Below are positions 1-6,485 of a stretch of DNA of 16,468 nt, one piece after another. The stretch's first letter is position 1; every line of letters starts with the position of its first letter. Source of the stretch: an uncultured Clostridium sp. (lineage in GTDB: Bacteria > Bacillota > Clostridia > TANB77 > CAG-508). The stretch spans positions 1 to 16,468 of the forward strand of contig USTA01000002.1 in the NCBI GenBank assembly GCA_900557475.1, given 5' to 3'. The translations under genes and the position numbers were made by a program. The notes beneath the pieces were generated by a model, which saw only the letters and a list, made by a program, of their open reading frames with translations, was not told where the DNA came from and did not search any database.

Positions 1-10
1 AAAAAGTAAA

Positions 11-23
11 GAACTTTCGTTCG
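11..23 (-). promoter_or_regulatory. Candidate LexA (SOS) operator
   Basis: The minus strand reads CGAACGAAAGTTC, matching the Gram-positive LexA box, which is a GAAC and GTTC pair separated by four bases. The octamer TTCGACAA also occurs twice in plus orientation at 20-27 and 30-37, one helical turn apart. The position just after a candidate -10 box suits repression of a gene starting left of the window, possibly lexA or another SOS gene. That identity is inference only. Confidence 0.45.
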
Positions 24-38
24 ACAAAATTCGACAAC

Positions 39-65
39 ACTATACTGCCCCCATGTTTATGACAA
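39..65 (-). promoter_or_regulatory. Possible promoter for a gene beyond the left edge
   Basis: Read on the minus strand, TTGTCA (65 to 60) is followed after 15 bases by TATAGT (44 to 39). The spacer is short, so the match is moderate. It lies beyond the mazF terminator and points out of the window, and a LexA-like palindrome sits just downstream. I infer it drives a leftward gene that starts outside the window. Confidence 0.35.
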
Positions 66-117
66 AAATTTTAAAAAATTAGATTTAGCAAACAAGTAAA
101 AAGCGTTTTTATTGATA

Positions 118-152
118 TCAAAAGGTAGAATCAGTTTTTTCGATTCTACCTT
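118..152 (-). terminator. Terminator of the minD-to-mazF operon
   Basis: An 11-bp perfect inverted repeat (122-132 with 142-152) with a 9-base loop lies 16 bases after the mazF stop. On the minus strand the stem ends in TT and runs into TTGATATC, giving a short U-run. The U-run is short, so termination may be incomplete. Confidence 0.65.
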
Positions 153-167
153 ATAACATTGTTTAAC

Positions 168-515
168 TTACTCTAGACCAATACTTACTCCCAAAGCATT
201 GTTTATCTTTTTCATTATTTCTTCATCTTCGATATGTCCTATTTTTTCTTTAAGTCTACTTTTGTCTATTGTTCTTACTTGTTCTGCCAAAACCACTGAA
301 CTAGTCTTTAACCCTACATTACTTGAACCAATTTCAATGTGTGTTGGTAACTTTGTTTTTCCTAGTTGTGATGTAATTGCTGCGGCAATTACAGTAGGAC
401 TATGTTTATTTCCTAAATCATTTTGTACTATAACTACTGGTCTTATTCCACCTTGCTCTGAACCTACGACAGGACTTAAATCTGCATAAAACATATCTCC
501 TCTTTTTATATTCAT
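168..515 (-). CDS. mazF: MazF/EndoA-type mRNA interferase
   Basis: A 115-residue PemK/MazF-family endoribonuclease toxin, which cleaves single-stranded RNA at short specific sequences. The N-terminal GDMFYADL beta strand, the [15 protein letters not shown] block and the AAAITSQ segment are typical of the Bacillus EndoA branch. Arg25 and Thr48 fall at the positions reported as catalytic in B. subtilis MazF. Length is normal and a GGGAGAG ribosome site precedes the ATG. The gene is last in the minD-minE-rodA-dusB-LolA-like operon. In many Firmicutes mazF follows an alr and mazE pair; here no MazE- or CopG-like gene lies next to it, and the gene upstream is a membrane protein. The antitoxin must be encoded elsewhere or be of another type. 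A 13-base palindrome (527-539) lies just before the ribosome site. Confidence 0.95.
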   Translation of the reverse strand: MNIKRGDMFYADLSPVVGSEQGGIRPVVIVQNDLGNKHSPTVIAAAITSQLGKTKLPTHIEIGSSNVGLKTSSVVLAEQVRTIDKSRLKEKIGHIEDEEIMKKINNALGVSIGLE

Positions 516-557
516 ATTTACTCTCCCAATATTATATTGAGATGATATATATTTCTA

Positions 558-1166
558 TTATTTAAACTCTATCTCGTTATATATTATGTTGATTTTTGCA
601 TTATTGTTAATATCAAATATATCTAATGTTTCTGGTTTTAGAGTTGATTTATTTATGTATAATTTTTGTTTTGCATTAAATTTATTTATATTTGACTTAT
701 ACTCCATTTCTACTTTTCCTTCGACTTCTTTTATTTCTTTTTCCTTTGCATTTTTATATCCTTCTAAAAAAGATGTTAGAAACAAGTTGTTACTTGATAT
801 ATATGGATAATCTTTGTATATTTTTGAAAGATTATATTTAGAATTTCTTATCTCTAATTTTCCCTCTTTATAAATTAGTTCTATTCCTGCTACATCTTCT
901 GGACTAGTAATAAATTGTTTTACTTCCTTTGGTAAGTTGACACTTTGTTCTATTTTATAATAATTTACATTTTTATTGCTTTTTACAGTTACTTCTAATT
1001 TTGCATTATATGAGTTTTGTTTTAAGAAATATTCTTCAATCTCTTGTATATTTTTATTATTTCCCTTTTCCTCACTTTTATAATTTATTTTTGTAAATTT
1101 TTGAAAAAATACAACTATTATTATTACTATAATACATAAAAGAAAAAATTTCAGCCACTTAGACAT
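558..1166 (-). CDS. Membrane-anchored LolA/GerS-like protein
   Basis: A 202-residue protein with one N-terminal hydrophobic segment (about residues 4-21, rich in Ile/Val/Phe), then a charged linker and a beta-rich extracellular domain. The layout (YYKIEQSVNLP, a central block giving a short beta hairpin, LFLTSFLEGY, and a C-terminal TLKPETLDIFD then INIIYNE pattern) resembles the LolA-like domain of clostridial germination protein GerS and its relatives. The only N-terminal cysteine, in FLLCII, lacks the small residue a lipobox needs, so it is probably anchored by its membrane span and not lipidated. A strong AGGAGGG site precedes the ATG. It lies between dusB and mazF, consistent with the clostridial habit of placing GerS-like genes near alr-mazEF. 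The family assignment rests on pattern alone; a role in the spore envelope is inference. Confidence 0.55.
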   Translation of the reverse strand: MSKWLKFFLLCIIVIIIVVFFQKFTKINYKSEEKGNNKNIQEIEEYFLKQNSYNAKLEVTVKSNKNVNYYKIEQSVNLPKEVKQFITSPEDVAGIELIYKEGKLEIRNSKYNLSKIYKDYPYISSNNLFLTSFLEGYKNAKEKEIKEVEGKVEMEYKSNINKFNAKQKLYINKSTLKPETLDIFDINNNAKINIIYNEIEFK

Positions 1167-1195
1167 AATTCCCTCCTAAATAAGTCTCCTTTAAT

Positions 1196-2158
1196 TTATA
1201 TGTCTAATCTACTGAAATATTCCTTTAAAACCTTTTTTACCTCTTCTTTACATTCTATATGGTTTATATTATCTCTTATTTCTGATGCATTTTGCATTCC
1301 CTTTAGATAATAGCATATATGCTTTCTCATTTCTCTAACTCCTGTTAACTCTCCTTTTTCTGCTACTTCTAATTCTATATGCTTTAATATAGTTTCTAAT
1401 TTTTCTTTATTTGAAATTTTTCTTATTGTACCATCTTGCAAGTAAGTTTTTACTTGCTCAAATATCCATGGACTTCCAAGCGCACCTCTTCCTATCATTA
1501 TTCCATCACATTTAGTTTGCTCTAAAAGTCTTTTTGCATCCTCTGGTGATTTTACATCACCATTGCCTATTACAGGTATTTTTACTGATTCTTTTACTTT
1601 TTTTATTATATCCCAATCTGCAATTCCTGAGTAAAATTCACTTCTTGTCCTCCCATGAATTGTTATTGCACTTGCTCCCGCTTCTTCTATTTTTTTTGCC
1701 GCTTCTACTGCAACTACGTGCTCACTATCCCATCCTTTTCTTATTTTAACAGTTACAGGTACTTTTGAGTTTTCTACCACTGCTTTTGTTATTTCATAGA
1801 CTTTATTTATATCTAATAAAAGTTTACTTCCATCCCCGTTTTTTACTACTTTTGGAGCAGGGCATCCCATATTTATATCCACAATGTCTGCTATATCACT
1901 TACATATTTTGCTGCAAAGGCCATTGCTTCTATATCACTACCAAATATTTGAACTGCTACTGGTCTTATTTCATTTTTCATATTTAAAAGCAACTTCGTT
2001 TTTTCATCATTGTATAAAAGTGCTTTACTACTTACCATTTCTGTTACAACTAGTCCTGGTTCATATTTTTCACAGACAACTCTAAAAGGCAGGTCTGTAA
2101 GACCTGCCATTGGTGCAAGTATTATATTATTTTTTAACTCTACATTACCAATTTTCAT
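1196..2158 (-). CDS. dusB: tRNA-dihydrouridine synthase DusB
   Basis: A 320-residue FMN-dependent enzyme that reduces uridine to dihydrouridine in tRNA D-loops (or in 23S rRNA for some Firmicute homologues) using NAD(P)H. Family blocks appear in order: ILAPMAGLTDLPFR (FMN site, about 13-26), INMGCPAPKVVKNGDG with the proton-donor Cys99, VTVKIRKGW with Lys138, ITIHGRTRSEFYSG with His168, PVIGNGDV near 195-202 and GIMIGRGALGSPWIF near 219-233, followed by the helical tRNA-binding domain. Length is normal. The ATG has a GAGGAC ribosome site and lies 17 bases after rodA, so it is cotranscribed with the shape genes. Confidence 0.95.
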   Translation of the reverse strand: MKIGNVELKNNIILAPMAGLTDLPFRVVCEKYEPGLVVTEMVSSKALLYNDEKTKLLLNMKNEIRPVAVQIFGSDIEAMAFAAKYVSDIADIVDINMGCPAPKVVKNGDGSKLLLDINKVYEITKAVVENSKVPVTVKIRKGWDSEHVVAVEAAKKIEEAGASAITIHGRTRSEFYSGIADWDIIKKVKESVKIPVIGNGDVKSPEDAKRLLEQTKCDGIMIGRGALGSPWIFEQVKTYLQDGTIRKISNKEKLETILKHIELEVAEKGELTGVREMRKHICYYLKGMQNASEIRDNINHIECKEEVKKVLKEYFSRLDI

Positions 2159-2175
2159 ATCTTGTCCTCAATATA

Positions 2176-3279
2176 TTAATTAAAAATTGCCTTTTGTCTT
2201 CTTCCACTAATATTTAAAAGCAGTGCAACCATTATTAAATTACTAATTAGTGAACTTCCACCATAACTTACAAATGGTAGTGGAACTCCTGTAATAGGTA
2301 GCAAACCAATTGTCATTCCTATATTTTCTGTCATGTGAAATAGGAAAACTCCTGCTATGCCAATTGCAATATATGAACCTAAACTATCCTTTGCAGTTTT
2401 TGCTACAAACATTGCTTTAGTAATTAGTATTACATATATTATTATTATAGCTCCTGCTAATATAAATCCTGACTCCTCTCCTATAACTGAAAAGATAAAA
2501 TCAGTTGTCTTAGGACTTAGGTATCCTAGTTGAGTTTGATTTCCTTTAAGTAATCCCATTCCAAATACTTGTCCAGCACCTATTGCCAACTTAGATTGTG
2601 TAAGGTTATATCCCGCCCCTCTTGGATCTAAATCTTGGTTTAAAAACACATCAATTCTAGTTTTAGCATGATCTGGAAGTACAAAAAAGTATAATAATGG
2701 CAGTGCTATTACCAATGTTAAAATTCCTGCAATTATATATCTCTTGTCTATTCCAGCAACAAATAACATTAATATAAAAGAAACCAAAAATGCAAGTGCT
2801 GTTCCATAATCTGGCTGCTTTACTATTAGTAATACTGGCATCCCTATTAAAACTAATAATAACAATAATCTAGTTGGTCTACTTATTTCTTTCTTTCCCT
2901 TATCTGTCATTTTTGACATTACAAATGCCATAAATATAATTACAAATATTTTTGCAAACTCTGCTGGTTGAATTGAAAAGGCACCAAAGCTAAACCAACT
3001 TGTTGCACCATTTATTTCTTTTGTAAATAAGACTGCTACTAAAAGTACTAGCATAATAACATACATTACAATTGATGTCTTTGCTATTGTTTTGTAGTCA
3101 ATCAAAGTAAAAGCAATTATAAATGGAATACTTATTCCTATCCACATTATTTGTTTTTTAAATTCATCATACTCAGCATTTCTTGTAGCTGAGAAAAGAG
3201 CAATTAATCCTATTATTACTAATAGGATTGTGCAAATCAAAATAGACCACTCTATATTCTTGGTTAATTTTTTTCTCAT
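2176..3279 (-). CDS. rodA: SEDS peptidoglycan glycosyltransferase RodA
   Basis: A 367-residue polytopic membrane protein with about ten spans, of the SEDS family, which polymerises lipid II into glycan strands with a class B PBP partner during side-wall growth. Key elements visible: SIQPAEFAKI with Glu107 and Lys110, the KTTDFIFSVIGEESGF loop with the catalytic-type Asp260, and the C-terminal ITGVPLPFVSYGGSSL signature ending in NISGRR, which fits RodA better than FtsW or SpoVE. The ATG at 3279 has a GAGGGA site and follows minE by 12 bases. A minD-minE-rodA order is common in clostridia and supports RodA. No mreBCD or PBP2 gene is in the window. Confidence 0.93.
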   Translation of the reverse strand: MRKKLTKNIEWSILICTILLVIIGLIALFSATRNAEYDEFKKQIMWIGISIPFIIAFTLIDYKTIAKTSIVMYVIMLVLLVAVLFTKEINGATSWFSFGAFSIQPAEFAKIFVIIFMAFVMSKMTDKGKKEISRPTRLLLLLVLIGMPVLLIVKQPDYGTALAFLVSFILMLFVAGIDKRYIIAGILTLVIALPLLYFFVLPDHAKTRIDVFLNQDLDPRGAGYNLTQSKLAIGAGQVFGMGLLKGNQTQLGYLSPKTTDFIFSVIGEESGFILAGAIIIIYVILITKAMFVAKTAKDSLGSYIAIGIAGVFLFHMTENIGMTIGLLPITGVPLPFVSYGGSSLISNLIMVALLLNISGRRQKAIFN

Positions 3280-3291
3280 TCTTCCCTCTTA

Positions 3292-3930
3292 TTATTTAGA
3301 CTTTTTGGCTTTTGACTTATTCTTCTTTCCCTTTGAAGTTTTTGGTTTAGATTCTTGTTTATCGGTTTCTTGTTTGTTTTCTTCTTTTTCTATTTCCTTT
3401 TCATTGTCTAAATTATTGTCTTTTTCTTCTGTTTTTTTCACATCTTCTTTTATTTCTTTTATTTTTTCTTCTTGATTATTAGATTTAGAATCTTCTTTAA
3501 TAACTTCTTCAGTAATTTCTTCTTTTTCTTCTAATGTTTCTGAAGTATTACTTATCTCGACTATATTGCTTTCTTCTTCACCATCTATTTTTCCATTTAT
3601 TTTATCTAAATCTTTATTGGCAATCTTTCTAGTTTCATTCTTTATACTTTTAATAGGAATATTTGCATATAAAGCCGGTGCTCCTGTTGTTCCGTCATTG
3701 TTTTGTTTATTTGTTAGTCTAACATCTATTTCTTTTTCATCTACATCTATGTATTTTTTTATTACATCAATTATTTCTTGTTTCATCATGTCTAAGAAAT
3801 CTGCTGATACATTTGCTCTATCTTGCATTAGTACTAAGTGTAATCTCTCTTTTGCTTCATCCTTATTTGTTTTTCCCTCTATTTGCTCATTTTTCTTTTT
3901 TTTAAAAAAACCTAAAATGTTTTCAAACAT
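3292..3930 (-). CDS. minE: MinE with a long charged C-terminal extension
   Basis: MinE stimulates MinD ATPase and drives Min oscillation, positioning the division septum. Starting at the ATG at 3930, the protein has 212 residues. An upstream in-frame ATG at 3951 gives seven more residues, but that leader runs through the GGAGG that serves the 3930 start eight bases later. Residues 1 to about 95 show a complete MinE: membrane-binding MFENILGFFKKKK, the KERLHLVLMQDR anti-MinD helix, then the ADFLDMMKQEIIDVIKKY and IDVRLTN topological domain. Family members usually have about 85-95 residues. Here about 115 more follow: a Glu/Lys-rich, probably disordered or coiled acidic stretch, then a Lys/Ser-rich basic end. 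Codon use in the tail matches its neighbours and the frame is intact. The tail function is unknown. Confidence 0.92.
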   Translation of the reverse strand: MFENILGFFKKKKNEQIEGKTNKDEAKERLHLVLMQDRANVSADFLDMMKQEIIDVIKKYIDVDEKEIDVRLTNKQNNDGTTGAPALYANIPIKSIKNETRKIANKDLDKINGKIDGEEESNIVEISNTSETLEEKEEITEEVIKEDSKSNNQEEKIKEIKEDVKKTEEKDNNLDNEKEIEKEENKQETDKQESKPKTSKGKKNKSKAKKSK

Positions 3931-3951
3931 TCCTATTTCCTCCATTGTCAA

Positions 3952-4746
3952 TTATTTTTTTAAAGCTTTTTTTATCTTTCTCCAAAAGCCTTCTTTTTTT
4001 CTTCCTGGTATTGTAACTTCTACATTTTCTCCTAAAATTCTTCTAGCAATTTCTATATATGCTCTTCCAGATGGTGCCTTCTTGTTTGATACTGCTGGCT
4101 CACCTTTATTTGTTTGAGTTATTATATATTCGTCTTCTGGAACTACACCTATTAAGTCGATAGATAATAAATCTAGTATATCTTCTACATCCATCATTTC
4201 GCCTTTTCTTACCATTTCTGGTCTTAGTCTATTTATTATTAATTCCGGATTTTTAATTTCTGATGCCTCTAATAATCCAATTATTCTATCTGCGTCACGA
4301 ATTGAAGATATTTCAGCATTTGTTACAACAATAGCTCTATCTGCACCAGCAATTGCATTTTTAAATCCTTGCTCTATTCCAGCTGGGCAATCTATTAATA
4401 TATAATCAAATTCCTCTCTTAATCTTATTGTTAGTTCTCTCATTTGTTCTTCATTTACTGCACTTTTGTCTCTAGTTTGGGCTGCTGGTAATAAAAATAA
4501 GTCTGTAAATCTTTTATCTTTTATTAAAGCTTGTCTTAATTTACATTTTCCTTCAACAACATCTACTATGTCATATACGATTCTGTTTTCTAGTCCCATA
4601 ACAACATCAAGGTTTCTTAATCCAATATCTGTATCTACTAAAACAACTTTTTTGCCTCTTAAAGCTAAAGCTGCACCAACATTTGCTGTTGTTGTAGTTT
4701 TGCCAACTCCACCTTTACCTGATGTTATGACTATAACTTCACCCAT
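3952..4746 (-). CDS. minD: Septum-site ATPase MinD
   Basis: A 264-residue deviant-Walker ParA/MinD ATPase that binds the membrane as an ATP dimer and recruits MinC or other partners to restrict division to mid-cell. The SGKGGVGKTT motif carries both signature lysines (Lys11 and Lys16). VDTDIGLRNLDVVMGLE is the switch I region and LIDCPAGIEQGF the Walker B/switch II region. The last residues, EGFWRKIKKALKK, form the amphipathic membrane-targeting helix, with hydrophobic and basic faces. A strong AAGGAGGAG site precedes the ATG. The gene heads its operon behind a consensus promoter, and minC, usually directly upstream in clostridia, is absent here. Confidence 0.96.
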   Translation of the reverse strand: MGEVIVITSGKGGVGKTTTTANVGAALALRGKKVVLVDTDIGLRNLDVVMGLENRIVYDIVDVVEGKCKLRQALIKDKRFTDLFLLPAAQTRDKSAVNEEQMRELTIRLREEFDYILIDCPAGIEQGFKNAIAGADRAIVVTNAEISSIRDADRIIGLLEASEIKNPELIINRLRPEMVRKGEMMDVEDILDLLSIDLIGVVPEDEYIITQTNKGEPAVSNKKAPSGRAYIEIARRILGENVEVTIPGRKKEGFWRKIKKALKK

Positions 4747-4778
4747 AACTCTCCTCCTTGTATCATTTTAACACTTAT

Positions 4779-4807
4779 ATTATATTTACATTTTAAATAA
4801 AAGTCAA
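4779..4807 (-). promoter_or_regulatory. Sigma-A promoter of the minD operon
   Basis: On the minus strand TTGACT (4807-4802) and TATAAT (4784-4779) are separated by exactly 17 bases, placing the start near 4772 and leaving a leader of about 25 bases before the minD ATG. It follows the terminator of the neighbouring gene, so the Min/RodA operon is an independent unit. Confidence 0.85.
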
Positions 4808-4851
4808 GGAAAAACACTCATTTTTTGAAATGATTTTGTAATATTTGTAAT

Positions 4852-4883
4852 AAAAAAAGTGCCGATTTATTTTATGGCACTTT
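4852..4883 (-). terminator. Terminator of the SSB-like gene
   Basis: AAAGTGCC (4876-4883 on the plus map) pairs with GGCACTTT (4856-4863) across a 12-base loop, followed on the minus strand by four further T. It begins within 10 bases of the stop of the SSB-like gene and separates it from the minD promoter. Confidence 0.85.
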
Positions 4884-4891
4884 CTTTCATA

Positions 4892-5605
4892 TTATTCGGC
4901 AATTACTTCTACTGAATTGTCCTCTATATCACTTTCTTCTTGCTCTTGACTTCCGTCTTTAGGCTCTACTACTTCTAGATTTGAAATAGATACTTCATAT
5001 GCAACTTTTGATTCACTAGTTCCGTCTTCATACTTCTTTTCGTATGTTCTTGACTGAATTCTTCCTGTTACTCTTACTTCTGTTCCAACTTCCATTTTAG
5101 AACAAAATCTTGCATTTCTTCCCCATGTAATGCATGGAATATAGTCTGATTTATTATATGCTCTATTTACAGCTAAAAGCATATCTGCTATTTCTCTTCC
5201 GAATGGTGTCTGTCTATAAATTGGGGCTTTGCAAATATATCCTGTTAAAATCACTTCGTTTGATACTAGTTCTTTGCTCGCAACTATTTCCTCTTCTTGA
5301 TTTTCTAAAAATTCAACGTCTTTTGCAAAAACTGTTAAGATTAGTCTATTTTTTTCATTCTCATAACTGTTATATGATCTAAATTGTCCTGTAACTTTAA
5401 TTTTCTTATCTACTATTAACTCTTCTTCTTTAAATAATCTTTCTGAGATTGTAATAGGTATAATATCTGCATTTCCACTTAAACGTGGTACACTTAAATC
5501 AAAAGTATAAAACTTCTCTCCATAAATCTCATGACTAAATCTTTTTTCATCTGTAATTTTTCCTACTAACACTAAATGGTTATTATCAGCAAAATTTGTT
5601 TCCAA
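4892..5605 (-). CDS. Tandem OB-fold SSB-like protein
   Basis: A 237-residue protein with two OB-fold units: residues about 10-100 (LVLVGKITDE to VFAKDVEFLE) and about 117-213 (NEVILTGYICKAPIYRQTPFGREIADMLLAVNR to YEVSISNLEVVE). The second has the SSB-type strand order, including YIPCITWGRNARFC and VTGRIQSRTYE. An acidic tail follows, as in SSB, but it ends EVIAE and lacks the DDDIPF-like tip that recruits partners. Ordinary SSB has one OB fold in about 110-170 residues. A likely role is single-stranded DNA or primosome-related binding; it may not be the main SSB. The start is TTG at 5605, nine bases after AAGGAGG, with no better ATG nearby. It is a single-gene unit with its own promoter and terminator. 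Confidence 0.75.
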   Translation of the reverse strand: METNFADNNHLVLVGKITDEKRFSHEIYGEKFYTFDLSVPRLSGNADIIPITISERLFKEEELIVDKKIKVTGQFRSYNSYENEKNRLILTVFAKDVEFLENQEEEIVASKELVSNEVILTGYICKAPIYRQTPFGREIADMLLAVNRAYNKSDYIPCITWGRNARFCSKMEVGTEVRVTGRIQSRTYEKKYEDGTSESKVAYEVSISNLEVVEPKDGSQEQEESDIEDNSVEVIAE

Positions 5606-5684
5606 CTTAAATTTCCTCCTTAATTATTCTTGTGTATCTTATTCATCTAATTAAAATTTTAGAATACTTCTTGTGCTAATACCT

Positions 5685-5713
5685 ATTATACAACACTTTT
5701 CCGCTTTTGTCTA
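5685..5713 (-). promoter_or_regulatory. Sigma-A promoter of the SSB-like gene
   Basis: On the minus strand TAGACA (5713-5708) and TATAAT (5690-5685) lie 17 bases apart. The start would fall near 5678, giving a leader of about 73 bases before the TTG start. No clear secondary structure was seen in that leader. Confidence 0.75.
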
Positions 5714-5733
5714 CATAAAAGGTTGAAAAACTT

Positions 5734-5980
5734 TTATTTTTGTAACATTTTTGTAATATTTGTATTTTTTTGCGTGGTATTATGCACGTTTTCGGTTTGT
5801 TTACTATCTATATTATATTCATTTTTCTGTATATTATTTGAAATTATTGAATTTGTTGATGTTTCTATTATTTTATTATTATTATTTGTAATTGCTATTG
5901 CCATTACAAACAATATTGCTACTGTTCCGAAGCGAAACCAAGTAAGAGTATATTTTTTCTTTATTAAATACTACGAACAT
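5734..5980 (-). pseudogene. Frameshifted relic of a membrane-anchored protein
   Basis: The stretch 5736-5980 carries no intact gene but looks like a decayed minus-strand one. From an ATG at 5980, preceded by GGAGG at good spacing, one frame reads MFVVFNKEKIYSYLVSLR and stops after 33 codons. The frame one base later reads FRFGTVAILFVMAIAIT (a membrane span), then an Asn/Thr/Ser-rich linker (NNNNKIIETSTNS onward), ending at TAA 5734-5736. Joined by a single-base shift, they give a short cytoplasmic start, one span and a polar linker, like the N-terminus of a membrane-anchored sporulation or wall hydrolase whose catalytic part is gone. Codons are A/T-ending as in real genes. The GGAGG is also part of a terminator stem, which weakens the start. 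Alternatives: a 56-residue ORF from ATG 5904, or chance. A hydrophobic plus-strand frame over the same bases lacks a ribosome site and looks like a shadow. Confidence 0.4.
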
Positions 5981-6021
5981 AAAAAGTACCTCCATTAAAT
6001 TTATATTCATTTAACGGAGGT
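5981..6021 (-). terminator. Terminator of the racemase operon
   Basis: Arms 5988-6000 and 6009-6021 form a 13-bp stem with an 8-base loop, followed on the minus strand by AC and five T. The one non-Watson-Crick pair (5994/6015) is a G-U wobble in minus-strand RNA but an A-C mismatch in plus-strand RNA, which supports use in the minus direction. It begins about 32 bases after the stop of the zinc-ribbon gene. Confidence 0.75.
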
Positions 6022-6053
6022 TTATTACTTTTTTCTTCATTTTTATAAATTTC

Positions 6054-6473
6054 TTATTTAATCTTTTTCTCTTCTATAACATGTCCACAATTTTTGCATT
6101 TATATTTGTTTTCTGTTAATATTTGCTTTTTTTCTGATATTTTATTTTTTCCCATTAGTTTTTGTTTTTCTATTTGTTTTTTTGTAACAGATGATTTAGA
6201 ACCTATTACTACTGCTGAATTCCACTTTTTGCAATATCTGCAAGTTCTTTGCTTACAGTCGACACCATAAAGTAACACAGCAAAAACAATTGCAATTGGT
6301 ATAAGTAAAATATTATTAGAAGTTGGAACATAAATTATAGCAAGAAGTACTAATAGTATAATTGGTATAATAAAAAATATAACTTTGTTACGTTTGCTTT
6401 CTTTTTCATTTTTTTCTATTTCTTCTTTTGAAATGTCTCTCTCTTTTATTTTATTTAAGTCAATTTTTTTCAT
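6054..6473 (-). CDS. Two-span membrane protein with a zinc-ribbon motif
   Basis: A 139-residue protein not recognised as a named family. A lysine/glutamate-rich N-terminal region (1-29) precedes two adjacent hydrophobic spans (about 30-50 and 54-71) joined by a very short turn, which puts both termini on the same side, probably the cytoplasm. The C-terminal part has CRYC (78-81) and CKNCG (126-130), two CxxC knuckles about 45 residues apart, as in a zinc ribbon, plus an extra Cys73. Between them lies a Lys-rich stretch. The ATG has a GAGGTG site 12 bases after murI, so the two are cotranscribed, and a terminator follows. The function is unknown; zinc-ribbon membrane proteins of this size may be envelope or scaffold factors, but nothing here proves that. 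Confidence 0.75.
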   Translation of the reverse strand: MKKIDLNKIKERDISKEEIEKNEKESKRNKVIFFIIPIILLVLLAIIYVPTSNNILLIPIAIVFAVLLYGVDCKQRTCRYCKKWNSAVVIGSKSSVTKKQIEKQKLMGKNKISEKKQILTENKYKCKNCGHVIEEKKIK

Positions 6474-6485
6474 TTCACACCTCTT

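Noticed and set aside
558..1166. Lipoprotein call for the LolA/GerS-like protein
   Set aside because: The Cys in FLLCII has Leu at the position before it; lipoboxes need a small residue such as Gly, Ala or Ser there.
3931..3951. Upstream ATG for minE
   Set aside because: Its second codon is part of the GGAGG ribosome site for the ATG at 3930, and no ribosome site precedes it.
3566..4117. 183-codon plus-strand frame over minD and minE
   Set aside because: It lies opposite two certain genes, has no ribosome site and shows the Ser/Phe-rich composition of an antisense shadow.
5723..5998. Hydrophobic 91-codon plus-strand frame
   Set aside because: It needs a TTG start without a ribosome site, runs into a terminator stem, and its Phe/Leu/Ile richness is what the complement of an Asn/Ile/Lys-rich frame gives.
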